DNA from: Prorocentrum cordatum
Lineage: Eukaryota; Sar; Dinophyceae; Prorocentrales; Prorocentraceae
Direction: 5' to 3'
DNA: 64,000 nt
Assembly: GCA_963575745.1 (NCBI GenBank)
Contig: CAUYUJ010015953.1
Location: forward strand, 28,501 to 92,500
The translations under genes were made by a program, and so were the position numbers. Below, in pieces: positions 1 to 18,889 of this stretch. How positions within the stretch are numbered: position 1 is the stretch's first letter; every line of letters starts with the position of its first letter. The notes under the pieces were generated by a model. It saw only the letters and a program-made list of their open reading frames with translations. It did no database searches and was not told the DNA's origin.

Positions 1-151
1 CGACCGCGTGCGGCTTCGTGGGCTTCCCGCGACGTTCCCCTTCACGCGGGCGCTGGCCGAAATTTCGGTCGACTTAAACCAGATTGAAATTATGCGGTCG
101 GCGTTGCGGGGGAACTCGCCGATGTCGACCAGATCCGTGGCCCTCGCTGGG

Positions 152-9043
<8,892 letters not shown>

Positions 9044-9058
9044 GTCAGTATCGTTTAA

Positions 9059-9220
9059 CCGACCCCCATCCCCATCCTCATCCCCTTCGGGACCCCCACC
9101 AAATTACAACCCCAGATGGGGATACACTCTTCGAAACCCGAAGGGGACGGCCTAGATCCCCATACAGGGGGGTAAATCGGCCAGTGGGGCCCAGGCCACG
9201 CCGCTGGGGATGGGGGTCGG
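9059..9220. mobile_element. Foldback (MITE-like) element with 16-bp terminal inverted repeats
   Basis: The ends CCGACCCCCATCCCCA (9,059-9,074) and TGGGGATGGGGGTCGG (9,205-9,220) are perfect inverted repeats. A second internal inverted pair is CCCCTTCGGG / CCCGAAGGGG. No protein and no clear target duplication. It sits at the 3' edge of the last TauD-like exon. Confidence 0.55.
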
Positions 9221-9414
9221 ATACTCGATGTCAGGAGGGAAGTCGTTCAGTCGGTCGGCCGAGGACCTCGAGTGACTCGGTCCAGTGAGCTCTGCCAGGG
9301 GGGTGGGAGGTCACAAGTGCAGCGTCCAGCCAAGAACGATTGGCTGCTCGACAGCCCACTGCTCGCACACGGCGCCTGCCTAAAGCTTCACCACCACAGG
9401 CCCGCACGGAGGAA

Positions 9415-9720
9415 GATGAAGAGGAGGAGGAGGGTAAGGATCGAGGTTTCTTGGGGTGAGTGAAGGGGAGAGGAGGAGGAGGGGGAGGAGGAGGAGAAGG
9501 AGGAGGAGGAGGAGGAGGAGCAGAGGGAAAAAGAAAAAGGTAAGAATCGAGGTTATTCTTTGGGGGCGAGGAGAAGTGAGTCGGAGGAGGAGTGAGGGGG
9601 AGGAGGAGGAGGAGGAGGAGGAGGAGGAGGAGGAGGAGGAGGAGGAGGAGGAGGAGGAAGAGGAGGAGGAGGAGGAGGAGAAGGAGGAGGAGGAGGAAGA
9701 GGAGGAGGAGGAGGAGGGCA
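9415..9720. repeat. (GAG)n microsatellite, imperfect
   Basis: Purine-rich GAG/GGA repeat with AAG interruptions and a repeated GGTAAG(G/A)ATCGAGGTT phrase. Poly-Glu and poly-Arg frames are artefacts. Confidence 0.9.
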
Positions 9721-9904
9721 AGGATCGAGGTCGTGTGGGCCCCCTTGCCAGGCTGGAGGCCGGAGACCGCTCTGGAGACCGCCCGTGGGCGGTGGAGCGG
9801 CAGCATCAAGGGGAGACGGGTGAGGCCCCCGTGGCCCCGGCCCTGAGCCTTGGCCCTCCTCGCTGCGGGAGTGCGGCCAGGCACAGCCCGCGAGCAATGC
9901 ACTG

Positions 9905-10060
9905 GTGTTAGGTCGGGCCTGTCCCCCTACAGGGGGGTTTTGGACGAGAAATGAAAAATACCCCAAAGATGCCCAAAAATAGTCAAAAAATAGTCCCCTA
10001 ATTTTTTGACTATTTTTGAATATTCCCCCTGTAGAGGGACAGGCCCGACTTAACACTGGA
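9905..10060. mobile_element. Hairpin MITE, about 150 bp
   Basis: Long terminal inverted repeats: GTGTTAGGTCGGGCCTGTCC on the left and its imperfect reverse complement on the right, continuing through a CTACAGGGGG / CCCCCTGTAG pair. The AT-rich centre is itself a perfect hairpin, AAAAATAGTCAAAAAAT against ATTTTTTGACTATTTTT. The outer CCAGTG-like tips recall hAT elements, but no 8-bp target duplication is clear, so the superfamily is not assigned. Confidence 0.75.
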
Positions 10061-11200
10061 GGTCTGTGCCAGGGCGGTCGAGAGTCTTGAGGGCGGGTAG
10101 GCGATGCGCAGCCCATGGCAACGCCCTCATCATCTTCCCTCTCCTCGTGTCGTCGCTGTCGCCGTCACCCGAGTCGGTGGCCCTGGCGAGGGGGTGGCGG
10201 CGGCAGTGGCAGTGCCGAGACGCGCCCAGAGTCCAGCAAGGCATGAGAGTACACAGCCGACTTGTCTGGCTGATGCTCAGGGGAGGGGCCTGAGCTCAGG
10301 GGAGGTTGCAGCACCGCTCAACGATGTGCTGTGTAACCGCAGGGTAGAACCTTTCCCTGTTCCGTGTTTTGGTGCGGATCGTCTGCGCGCCTCGTCTCCG
10401 TCGTCGTTGTCGGCGTCGTCTTGGTCGTAGTGCGTGATGGTCTGCTCGGGATTTGTTCCCCTTGTGCAGTAACCGCACCCTCTTCGTCTCCACCCAGCAG
10501 GCGCCTGGCAGAACGAGTGGCCCTCGTTTGCATGAGCCAGTGTTTGATCGAGAGGTTCTCTGCCCTGGGCGACCTCGTTCCGACTCGCTGCTTTGCACGG
10601 TCTGTGCACGCTGAGGCAGGAAGCTCTGCTGGCACCAAGCCGACTCCAGTGGACCCTGGCCTTCCGCGGACTGAGATGTACAGCCGAACTATTTTGCCGA
10701 CGCCAGCGTTGCTTACAAATTGATTGGACCAGCCATCCGAATATTCGATCCGCTGTATCAGCTCGAGGGGACTGAGGCGCCTTACGACTCATCGTTCATG
10801 TGTGAGCGAAATTCCCGTGCGTTTGTTCGATACGTTCGGTGTTCATACTTCTTAAGATTGGGTATGATTCGCCCCTGTATCATTAGAAGAGTGTCTTGAT
10901 GAGGACTGTGCCAATGCGCCCCTAGCCAGTTCATCCCCTCACAGTATGGTCCCAGCGCAACAAAATTCTGAGTGCGATGTTTTCAGACAGCAAACTGGAG
11001 ACAAGCTGAATGGGAGACTGTTCAAAGCAAGATAGCAAAGGGTGCGCGCTGTAACATGATAGATTTCGTTTTGCGTGTATCTACGCTGCAGTGCAGTGCG
11101 GCGCACTGCGATTGCTATGGTAATTACACTGCGCACTGATCTTGTTTGCTTTAGCTGTCGTTTGGTGATGATTCGATGATGTGTTGAACAGGACTGAATC
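10061..11200. other. No supported gene
   Basis: Mixed-composition sequence that becomes AT-richer after about 10,800. Several frames of 60-170 codons overlap each other on both strands with no recognisable motif, so none is called. Confidence 0.4.
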
Positions 11201-11269
11201 TAACTTCGGCTCAAGTTACCGTCCAGATCCTGCACTTTAACACACCGCACCAGCCGTAGCGTGGCAAGC

Positions 11270-11395
11270 ATGGTCAAGAAGGTGTCGATGAAGCGAAAAG
11301 ATTCCGTTTCGAAGCAGACAGCCAACAAGCGAGTCGTTACATGCAACATTGGTTATGAGTGCGCCCATCCGTGTTATGGGATTTTAAACGTGTGA
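11270..11395 (+). CDS. Small basic ORF, 41 residues, hypothetical
   Basis: ATG at 11,270, TGA at 11,393-11,395. The product begins MVKKVSMKRKDSVSKQ and is Lys-rich. It lies 57 bases after TTCGGCTCAAG (11,203-11,213), which resembles the 3' end of the dinoflagellate spliced leader. It may be the first coding part of the SHOCT-like gene downstream. No family recognised. Confidence 0.3.
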   Translation: MVKKVSMKRKDSVSKQTANKRVVTCNIGYECAHPCYGILNV

Positions 11396-11508
11396 ATGAC
11401 TTTTCCTTCATCGGCGAACTTCCGAGGCATCTTCCTAGTTTCCAGTCCCTATTCATGGTGGCGTTGATGGTCTAATTCGCACACCCAATAAGCCAAAACG
11501 GAACGGGC

Positions 11509-12177
11509 ATGCTGGGATTGTTGCGACTATTGAACTGCCTTTCTGAACCATATCACCTGAAGAGGCGAGCACCTGACGCGGAAGCGGAACAAGTTCAGAC
11601 GAAGTTGTTGGGTGTCTACAGCAACGCGATGAACCAAATGAAGAATTGGCATGCGCTTGCATCCACACATTCCAGCGGGGAGTTGGCCAACGCCTATTGT
11701 GATGGCTGGAGCAATTGGGATTACGGGCGGATCTGGGTGATTGGATTCAAGCCAGTTCAGCCGAAGTTTAAACATGATGTTGGGCATTATTGGTTCTGGG
11801 CGAAGTGGCATGCAACAGTCACTTGGCAACACAGCTTTGAGCTGGCAGGCTTAAGAGCGCCTCGAAAGACCGTCCATACGAGAATGCCCACAACAGTTCA
11901 ATTTCGAGAGCTATCAGAATTTTGCAAACATCGTTGTGACAGTGGACCGCAGCCGTCTGACGAATCTGGCACTACAGGTCCAGACGTGATTGTGAATTCC
12001 CCTCGCGCGGGCCGTGGCCATGCAGAGGCAGCTACCTCACCAACATCGAAATCTGACGTGGACCATCGTGACCTGCAGGAAAAGCTGGAGGCATTAAAAG
12101 TGTGATTTGCGAAAGGGTTGATCACGGAACCAGTGCATGAGAAGAAGCACTTGCGGCTGTTGGTAACGTGTAGGTGA
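11509..12177 (+). pseudogene. SHOCT-like ORF interrupted by an in-frame TGA
   Basis: A 198-codon frame ends at TGA 12,103-12,105. Continuing in the same frame gives FAKGLITEPVHEKKHLRLL, so the stop falls inside LEALKV-stop-FAKGLITE. This matches the short C-terminal SHOCT-type signature (L..L..L...G.IT..E...KK..LL). The upstream part is Trp/His-rich and unrecognised. Either the copy is broken by one substitution or the real protein ends early. Composition is more AT-rich than the flanks. Confidence 0.4.
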
Positions 12178-12810
12178 GTCGTGTTCGCGTGGTGCATGGC
12201 TGGGCAGATATCCTGAACGCTAGGATGCGAGCAGGCCTTCATTGCTCGAGTTGTTTGCAAATGTGATTCCGTATTGGCACATGTCAAGTCGATGATTGTG
12301 TATGGGATATGGAGCAAATGTGTTGAATTGGACTGAAAAGTGTCACAGTGCAGCGCAGTTCGATACGTTGCACCGCAATTTCCTCGCATTGGTTTGCAAT
12401 GCATTGAAATGCATTTCAAGCAATGAAATCCAGAGCAGATTCAAAGCAACGCTCTGGATTGCAAAAAGTGAAAACCGCGTAGCGCAATTAAGCGGAATAC
12501 AACCCAAAATGAATGCGGAGTGGCAAAGCGATGCAATGGCAAAGCTTTGTAGCGCCAAACAACGCAATGGACGTCGCAGGCAATACAAAACAGCGCAGAG
12601 CACCGCAACACAGCACGATGTTCCATGAGAAGGATTGCCAACCAATGCACAACAGATGCAATAACGGCGCATGTCAATACAAGAAAGACACTGTTAAGCA
12701 AAACGAAACACAGAAATGAAATTTGCGCGGCATTCGGGTTGCACCAGAGAATCATCTGGAGAATTGGCCGCCAGGGGCGCCGCGGCCAAGGTTTAATTTC
12801 CGTGAAAAAT
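12178..12810. other. AT-richer low-complexity stretch
   Basis: Contains many near-repeats of GCAATG, GCAAAGC and CAACGCA words between about 12,340 and 12,640. Overlapping frames on both strands have no motifs. No gene is supported. Confidence 0.4.
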
Positions 12811-12811
12811 C

Positions 12812-13365
12812 GGATGGCCTTCGGCCCATCCCGCCACCGTGTCTTGGTTGTGGGTATGAAGTTTATCGCATGTTCGGTGGGATCTCGTTGGAGGCCTCCT
12901 GGAGGCAGTTTTGAAGCATCCTGGGGGCAGTTTGGGGCCTCTTGGGGCCTCTTTGGGGCCTGTTGGGGGCCTCTGGGGGCCCCTTGGAAGCCTCTTGGGG
13001 CATCTTGGGGCCCTCGTGGGGCCTCCTTAGCTTAACGCGGAAGGCTCGAATTGTCGGTTCGTGGTCCCCTTTTGGGGTTGTTTTGTGGCCCTCTTGGGCC
13101 CTCGTAGGCGTTTCTTTACCGTCTTGGGGTCCTCTTGGGCCATCTTAGGGCCCTTGTTGGGCGGTCTTGGTGGCTTCCTGGGCCGTCTTGACGGCCTTTT
13201 GGGCCGTCCTGGAACGATCATTGGGCGTCTCGGGGCCATCTTGGACCGCTCTGAGGGCCTCTTGGGGACCTCCTGGCCCGTCCGGAGGCCCTCTTGGGCC
13301 CGAGACAGTCATGCGACAAGATGCCTGGAACCTCAGGGGAACCGCGGGAAGCCCCGGTTGATGTG
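12812..13365. repeat. Composite G-rich module, copy 1
   Basis: Ordered parts: CCCATCCCGCCACCGTG (12,826) and TTGGTTGTGGGT, a TTGGGGCC array, GGAAGGCTCGAATTGTCGG (about 13,040), a second array, then GACAGTCATGCGACAAGATG...GGAACC (about 13,305). The same order occurs at 15,070-15,500. Confidence 0.7.
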
Positions 13366-14275
13366 AGAATTTGGGGTCTGGGCCCCGTCAAGACTCTTCA
13401 GGACTGAGGACTGAGGCCCCAGGGATTAGGCAAAGGACCTGAGGAACGCCCACTCCGTGCCCAGAGGCACAGTGGCAGATGGTAGTGTCCCATGGCCCAG
13501 AGGGCCTTCGAGCCAAAGCCCAGGTGGTAACTGAGTAATGTCCCATGGCCCAACCTGGGTCACCAGAATAGTGTGTTCCTTGTTCCATCGCTTCAAGTTG
13601 CTGGTGGGCTCGGTCAAAAGCTTCCGAAAAGTGGCACCGACGCCCCGATTACATTTCCACGGGGTGCCCCAGAGTCTCGGCGGTAGAGCCTGGCAGATGC
13701 GTAGCCATTACCGGCCTCACCCTGCCCCAGAGCCTAAGCTCATCTGATCTTGATTATTTTCGCTTTCGTGGGGGAGGGGCAAGCTGACCACGGCTGACCC
13801 GGGACGAAGAGCCATGATGTCTATGTATCGCGATCGCTTGAAAACGTGAAGGTGGATGAATGAAGCAAGGGGCCAAGCTACCGTGAGCTAAGCTACGCGC
13901 GGTTGGGCTGCGCTAGCCGAAGACAGAGCTAGCTTTTCTAGCATACTGCTGGTGTCAGCTGAGCCACGCGAGTCCATTCATAGCTAAGGTACACTGGGAT
14001 CATGCGGGAGTGCATTTTGCGGATACCGAGCGCTGTTTTCAATGGCGTAAGCCGACAACATGATGATGTGATATTATCGAAGACGCCTACGGCGAATCAC
14101 CGCCGCCCCCTGCCTTTTTGGAAACGCCGATGTGGCCGAAAGTTGGACTAGAGCTTGGCCAAGCTATCGGACCATGAGTTCCCCGAGTCGGTTTGGAAAG
14201 CTTTCGGGGAACACATGGGAGAGAATGATTATGAACAGGAAGAGGAAGAGGAAGAAATAGAGTAGGAGGATGAGG
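13366..14275. other. No supported gene
   Basis: Unique-looking sequence between two G-rich modules. Nothing coding, structural or mobile was recognised. Confidence 0.4.
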
Positions 14276-14920
14276 GTTGTTAGGAGTCTCTTGGGGCACC
14301 CTTGGGGTCTGTTGGGGGCTTCTTGGGGGCCTCTTCGAGGCCTCTTGGAGGCATCTTGGGGGCCTCCTTGGGCCTCTTGGGGGCCTTTGGGGGCTTCCTG
14401 GGGGTCTCTTTGGCCGTCTTAGGGCGTTCCTGGTCCGTCTGACGCCGTCTGGAGCCGTCTTGGGGGCCTCTCTGGGCCGTCTTGGGGCCCTCTTGGGGCG
14501 CTTCAGGGCCGTCTTGGAGGCCATGTTGGGCGTCTTGGAGGCCTCTTGGGCCGTCTTGGGGCGCTCTTGGGGCCGTCTTGGGGGGCCCTTGGGCCGTCAT
14601 AGGGCCTTCTTGGAGGCCTCTTGGGCGATCTTGGGGGCCTCTTGGGCCGTCGGAAGGCCGAAAAGAAGAAAACGCAAAAAACCTTCAAAAACCTAAGGAA
14701 AACCAATGATTTTGGCCTCTTCGGGCTCTCCTGGAGAACGTCTTGGAGGCCTCTTGGGCCATCTTGGAGGCATCTTGGGGCCATCTTGGCCGTCTTGGAG
14801 GGCATCTTGGGCCGTCTTGGAGGCATCTTGGAGCCATCTTAGCCGTCTTAGAGACCATCCTGGCCGTCTTAGAGGCATCTTGGAGGCCATCTTGGAACCG
14901 TCTGGGGCAGGAAATTGGGG
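14276..14920. repeat. TTGGGG-CC minisatellite with an A-rich core
   Basis: Two array blocks flank an A-rich spacer at about 14,655-14,715 (GAAAACGCAAAAAACCTTC...CCTAAGG...GATTTTGGCCTCTTCGGG). Similar spacers lie at about 21,810-21,880, 44,515-44,585 and 45,455-45,520. Confidence 0.75.
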
Positions 14921-15054
14921 AATTGAGCTCCTGGGCATCCTTTCCGGGTGGCCGGCGGGACGGGCCGAAGCCCATTGGGGAGTTCTTTTAGAAAAAGAAC
15001 CAAAACCAAAACCTGAAACGTCCAGCACGCCGTGCACCCCTGCAAGCAGGGGGC

Positions 15055-15735
15055 GGCGGATCGAGTGGTTTTCGGCCTATCCCGCCACCGTGCTTGGGTT
15101 GTGGGTCGCAGGCCTCTGGGATGGTCGTTGGGGTGTCCCGGGAGACCTCTCGGGGGCCTTTTGGGAACCGTTTTGATGCATCTTGGAGGCCGTTTCGGGG
15201 CTTCTTGGGGCGTCTTCGGGGTCTCTTGGGGGTCCCTTGGGATTTTTGGGGGGTCTCTTGGGGCCTCCTTCGGGCCTCCTGGGGGCCTCGTGGGGCGGAA
15301 GACTCGGACTTTCGGTTGGTGTTCTCCTTGGGCATCTTGGACCATCTTGGGGACTTTGGTTCGGTTCGTGCTCCATTCTTGGAACTGTTTTGGGGCCCTC
15401 TTGGACCATCTTGGGGGCCTCTCGGGGCCCTCTTGGCCCGTCTTGGGCCCAAGTCACGCGGGGAGATGCGCTGGAGCCCAGGGGAACCGTGCCAGACACC
15501 GTGCTGGGGTCGTGGACAAGAGGCTTCTGGGAGGCATCCTGGGGACGCCTGAGAAGTCGCGTGGGACATCTTTAGGAGCCCTCTTGGAGGCTATGGAGCC
15601 TCTTTGTGGAGTGGAAGGCTCGAAATGTCAGTTCGGGTTCCCCTTCTTGGGCCGTCTTGGGGGCGTACTGGGCCTCTCTTAGAGGTGTCGGATGCCGTCT
15701 GGGGCGATGTTGGGGCCGTCATGAATTGAAAATCC
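15055..15735. repeat. Composite G-rich module, copy 2 plus a partial third
   Basis: CCTATCCCGCCACCGTG (about 15,077), array, GCGGAAGACTCGGACTTTCGG (about 15,295), array, CAAGTCACGCGGGGAGATG...GGGGAACCG (about 15,450). A further GGAAGGCTCGAAATGTCAG core at about 15,610 starts another partial unit. Confidence 0.7.
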
Positions 15736-16890
15736 GAGAAGGCAAATTGTAAGTTGCTCAATGAGTTGAACTCTTTGGGCTGGCCCCAGGGATGGCTTCC
15801 TGGGGCCATCTGAGGACACGTGGGGAAGTATGGAACCCCAACAACGCTCCCAAGGCCTCCAAGAAAGTCACACGGCAAGCCCCAGAGACGCCCGAGAATT
15901 CTGTGAAATTCTAGCTCTGGGACCCATGAAGCGCATTTACAACATTCAGCACAGAGAACTGGCAGGGACTTGCTCCGTCCAGTGCCTGCGGCACGGCCGG
16001 CATTGCAGCGCAGATATCAGCACGGCGATAACAAATGAAAGGACGGAGCGACATATAAGTATGCACAGCCTCTTGTGTGTATCTAGATAGAGTGAAAGAG
16101 ATAGACAGAGACAGCACACTTCAGAGAGACTCTATAGATGGGCACATCTGTACTCTTTACAAGCAACGAACACAAAGAGAGAAAGAGAGAGAAAGAGGAA
16201 GTGCACGTGCGGTAAGAAGAGAGCAGAAGTATTAGTGAGGACGGCATTATATGTCGTTCGCTTGCCATCCTGGAAGACTCGGCCTTTCAAGGACGGCTCG
16301 TCCTTCATTGACATCCAAGAGCGCCGCGGCTTCTTGCGGCGCCTGTGGCACTCACAGATTCGCCACGACATGAGCGAGGAAGCGGGGCGCGTGGGATACG
16401 CGTGCATCTCCTTATTTTCATGATCGTTGTGATTGCCTTCTCTCCCTCTCGTCATCGAGCCATTTGTCCATGCCCAGAAACCAGTAGCAACCCCGCATTC
16501 CGAGGCCACCGAGTTTCACGCTTGTCAGGGCAGTTCCCTTCCTGACATCCGCCAGTCTGTGGCACCAGAGGTTCCAGCCGCTTCCCGGGGGTAGTTTATC
16601 GCCCCCGATCCATGCTTGATTGCCCCCAGGCCCGAAAACGATCCTCAGAGGCCGAACTCGAGTAAAAAAATCCGCTTGGTAAAAGCACAGATCGTCTGAG
16701 ATTTGGGTTATTTCCGAGATGCGTCTATCTCCCTCGGTCGAGTCTTTTCTTGTCGTGGGCGTCTAGTGGGTCATCCGCTTGCAGGCACGGCAACTGGCAC
16801 GCAGCGAGGTTCTGGACAGGGGCACCGCGCCCCCCAGGGCATCAAAGACTCCAAAGTCTCAAAGGTTCCTCGGGTTTCGGCCTCTCTCCT
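15736..16890. other. No confident gene
   Basis: Includes GA-rich low complexity at 16,085-16,200. A frame at 16,235-16,423 has ordinary amino-acid composition (FIDIQERRGFLRRLWHSQIR) and could be an exon of an unknown gene, but there is no start/stop context, motif or neighbour to support it. Confidence 0.3.
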
Positions 16891-16892
16891 CC

Positions 16893-17055
16893 TCCGCATC
16901 CGCATCCGCATCCGCATCCGCATCCGCATCCGCATCCTCCTCCTCCTCCTCCTCCTCCTCCTCCTCCTCCTCCTCCTCCTCCTTTTCCTCCGCCCCCTCA
17001 TCCTCTTCCTCCTCCTCCTCCTCCTCCTCCTCCCCCTCCGCCTCCTCCCTCCTCC
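16893..17055. repeat. (ATCCGC)n then (CTC)n microsatellite
   Basis: About seven copies of the hexamer CATCCG followed by imperfect CTC repeats with CCC and TTC interruptions. Confidence 0.9.
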
Positions 17056-17270
17056 CTTGATCTGATCGTGCCTCACCTTTTCGTCGGCGAGCTCGCTCCT
17101 CCTCATACTCCTCCTCATGTGCGCTCGCCTCCTCCTTCCAGCTGTCCTTCATCATTTCGCTCCTCCTCCAATGTCGCTCACGAGCTCGACGTACCTCTCG
17201 ACATCGCCAGGTTATGTAGAAGCGCGTCACTGCGAGTCGGCACGTCCCTACACACACATCTCTCGACTAT

Positions 17271-17450
17271 ATGGAGTTCGTTTTTTTGTACATGATGGAC
17301 CACACGTATGGCTCCTATTGGGACGACCCCGACCACATTTTGGATGTCCAACATTGGATGGAGGCCTTCACCCAAGTATGTAATCCTTGTCAGTACGACC
17401 AGATGCACGCAGCTTTAGATGCTTTGTACGCCAGCCAACTGCACACCTGA
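17271..17450 (+). CDS. Short acidic/aromatic ORF, 59 residues, hypothetical
   Basis: ATG at 17,271, TGA at 17,448-17,450. The product begins MEFVFLYMMDHTYGSYWDD and is rich in Asp, Tyr, Trp and His, unlike the repeat-driven frames around it. The frame is open upstream, so this may be the last exon of a longer protein. Family not recognised. Confidence 0.3.
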   Translation: MEFVFLYMMDHTYGSYWDDPDHILDVQHWMEAFTQVCNPCQYDQMHAALDALYASQLHT

Positions 17451-17689
17451 CGTCCCTGCACCGCCCGAAGTAGAGCATTCACTTGTCTTTAGCACTCGTG
17501 CACCGTCGCTCGCACGCATCGCGCTCTGCACGGCTAGAGTGAGAACCGTGCTAGCACACACTGAAGCATTAAGGGTAGCGCCCTGGCGGCTGGTTCTAAG
17601 TGCATCGTCTTGTACATTACGAATAGCCCCGATTCGCGTATAGCACACAGTTACTGCTCTTCAGATGTCATAGCCCAATTTGCCGATGA

Positions 17690-17940
17690 AAAATCATCAT
17701 CATCACCATCATCATCCTAATTTTTCGCGTCCTCCCACAACCCGCTCTTCCTCACCCTTCTTCCGGTCCTCCGCCTCCTCCTCCTCCCCTCATCTCGGCC
17801 GCCGCTTTATCCCTGTCCCCGTCGTTCCTTCTCGTACTCCTCGTCTGCGCTCCCCCTTCCTCCACCCTCCTCCACCATTTCATATTGTCCCTCATTTCCT
17901 CCTCCGCCTCCTCCTCATCCTCCTCCTCCTCCTCAGATAG
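17690..17940. repeat. Imperfect CAT and CTC/TCC low complexity
   Basis: A short (CAT)n run at 17,695-17,720, then a pyrimidine-rich strand biased to CTCC. No gene is supported. Confidence 0.7.
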
Positions 17941-18029
17941 CTCCTCCCTGTCGCACCCCGAGGCCAGTTTTTAGGGCGGGCCGGGCGTTTCGCCTGAAAC
18001 GTCCTCACCATTTATGATATGTGAAGCTT

Positions 18030-18455
18030 AACAAGTGACAACAGCTTCACAGATGGAGGGCGGGTGGTTTTCAAAATGTGGCTCTCGCTTTAGCGCCGCG
18101 GACATTCGTTTTTGAAATTTGCGAGAGTTTCACGGATTGAGGGCGGGTGGTTTTCAAAATGTGGCTCTCGCCTCAGCGCTTCGCACATTCGTTGTACGAC
18201 ATTTGCAAGACCTTCACGGATTGAAGGCGGGTCGTTTTCAAAATGTGGCTCTCGCCTCAGCGCCACGCACATTCTTTTTTATGTGCGACAGCTACACGGA
18301 TTGAGGGCGGGTCGTCTTCAAAATGTGGTTCTCGCCTTAACGCCGTGCACATTCGTTTCAAGACAGTTGCAAGAGCTTCACGGCTTGAGGGCGGGTGGTT
18401 TTCAAAATGCGGCTCTCAATTTAGCGCCGTGCACATTAGTTTTCAAAATTATTGA
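18030..18455. repeat. Tandem repeat of about 85 bp, five copies
   Basis: Unit: AGCTTCACGGATTGAGGGCG, GGTGGTTTTCAAAATGTGGC, TCTCGCCTCAGCGCCGCGCA, CATTCGTTT. The last copy runs into the 14-bp site at 18,464, the 5' edge of retroelement copy 1. An isolated copy lies at about 23,168-23,260. Confidence 0.85.
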
Positions 18456-18463
18456 CGTTTCGC

Positions 18464-18477
18464 GTAACCCCACCAGC
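18464..18477 (+). repeat. Left 14-bp direct repeat of retroelement copy 1
   Basis: GTAACCCCACCAGC, identical to 21,472-21,485. Preceded by TTGACGTTTCGC, similar to the bases before the sites at 31,494 and 61,951. Confidence 0.75.
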
Positions 18478-18889
18478 GCATGGGACAAAGCAGGCTTCGA
18501 CGCCTACAAGATGGACGACGAGCACCAGCTCCGCGTAGATTGGCCAACCATTACGGACAGGCATCGCAAGCAACTACAGCGTGACACCAAGACGCACACC
18601 CCCGAAGGTCCCAGGGGTGGCGGTCGCCCGTATCCGGTACCCATGGAGCAAACCAAAAGAGGCCACTTGTTCCCCTCCGGTGTACACCGATTACAGGGTC
18701 GCCGAACAGACAGGCCCACCCAGTGCCGCAGCTCGATGGGAGTCATGGCAGGCATGGGAAGGGTGGGACCACCGTCAGGACACGTGGTCCGACTCCGACT
18801 GGAGGACCAGGGAGAAACGCACTGCCCCCAGAGGAGACGCTCAGTACGCTGACAAACGGCAGCGCGGGCGGGACTTCGCCCGCAAGTGA
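18478..18889 (+). pseudogene. C-terminal remnant of the Trp/Arg/Gly-rich ORF (copy 1)
   Basis: Begins DKAGFDAYKMDDEHQLRVDW in frame 1, paralogous to FLDDWKGCGYNAYLMD...FRIDW in copy 2. The tail is better read in frame 2 after about 18,690: WESWQAWEGWDHRQDTW and KRQRGRDFARK, stopping at 18,887-18,889. This matches the SWDAWDTWQSDW and Arg/Gly tail of copy 2. A frameshift is therefore needed to join the two halves, so this copy is broken. Confidence 0.6.

Noticed and set aside
13027-15569. Many Arg/Pro/Lys-rich minus-strand and Leu/Gly/Trp-rich plus-strand frames
   Set aside because: Generated by TTGGGG-CC minisatellites; the same residues recur with the repeat period in every array.
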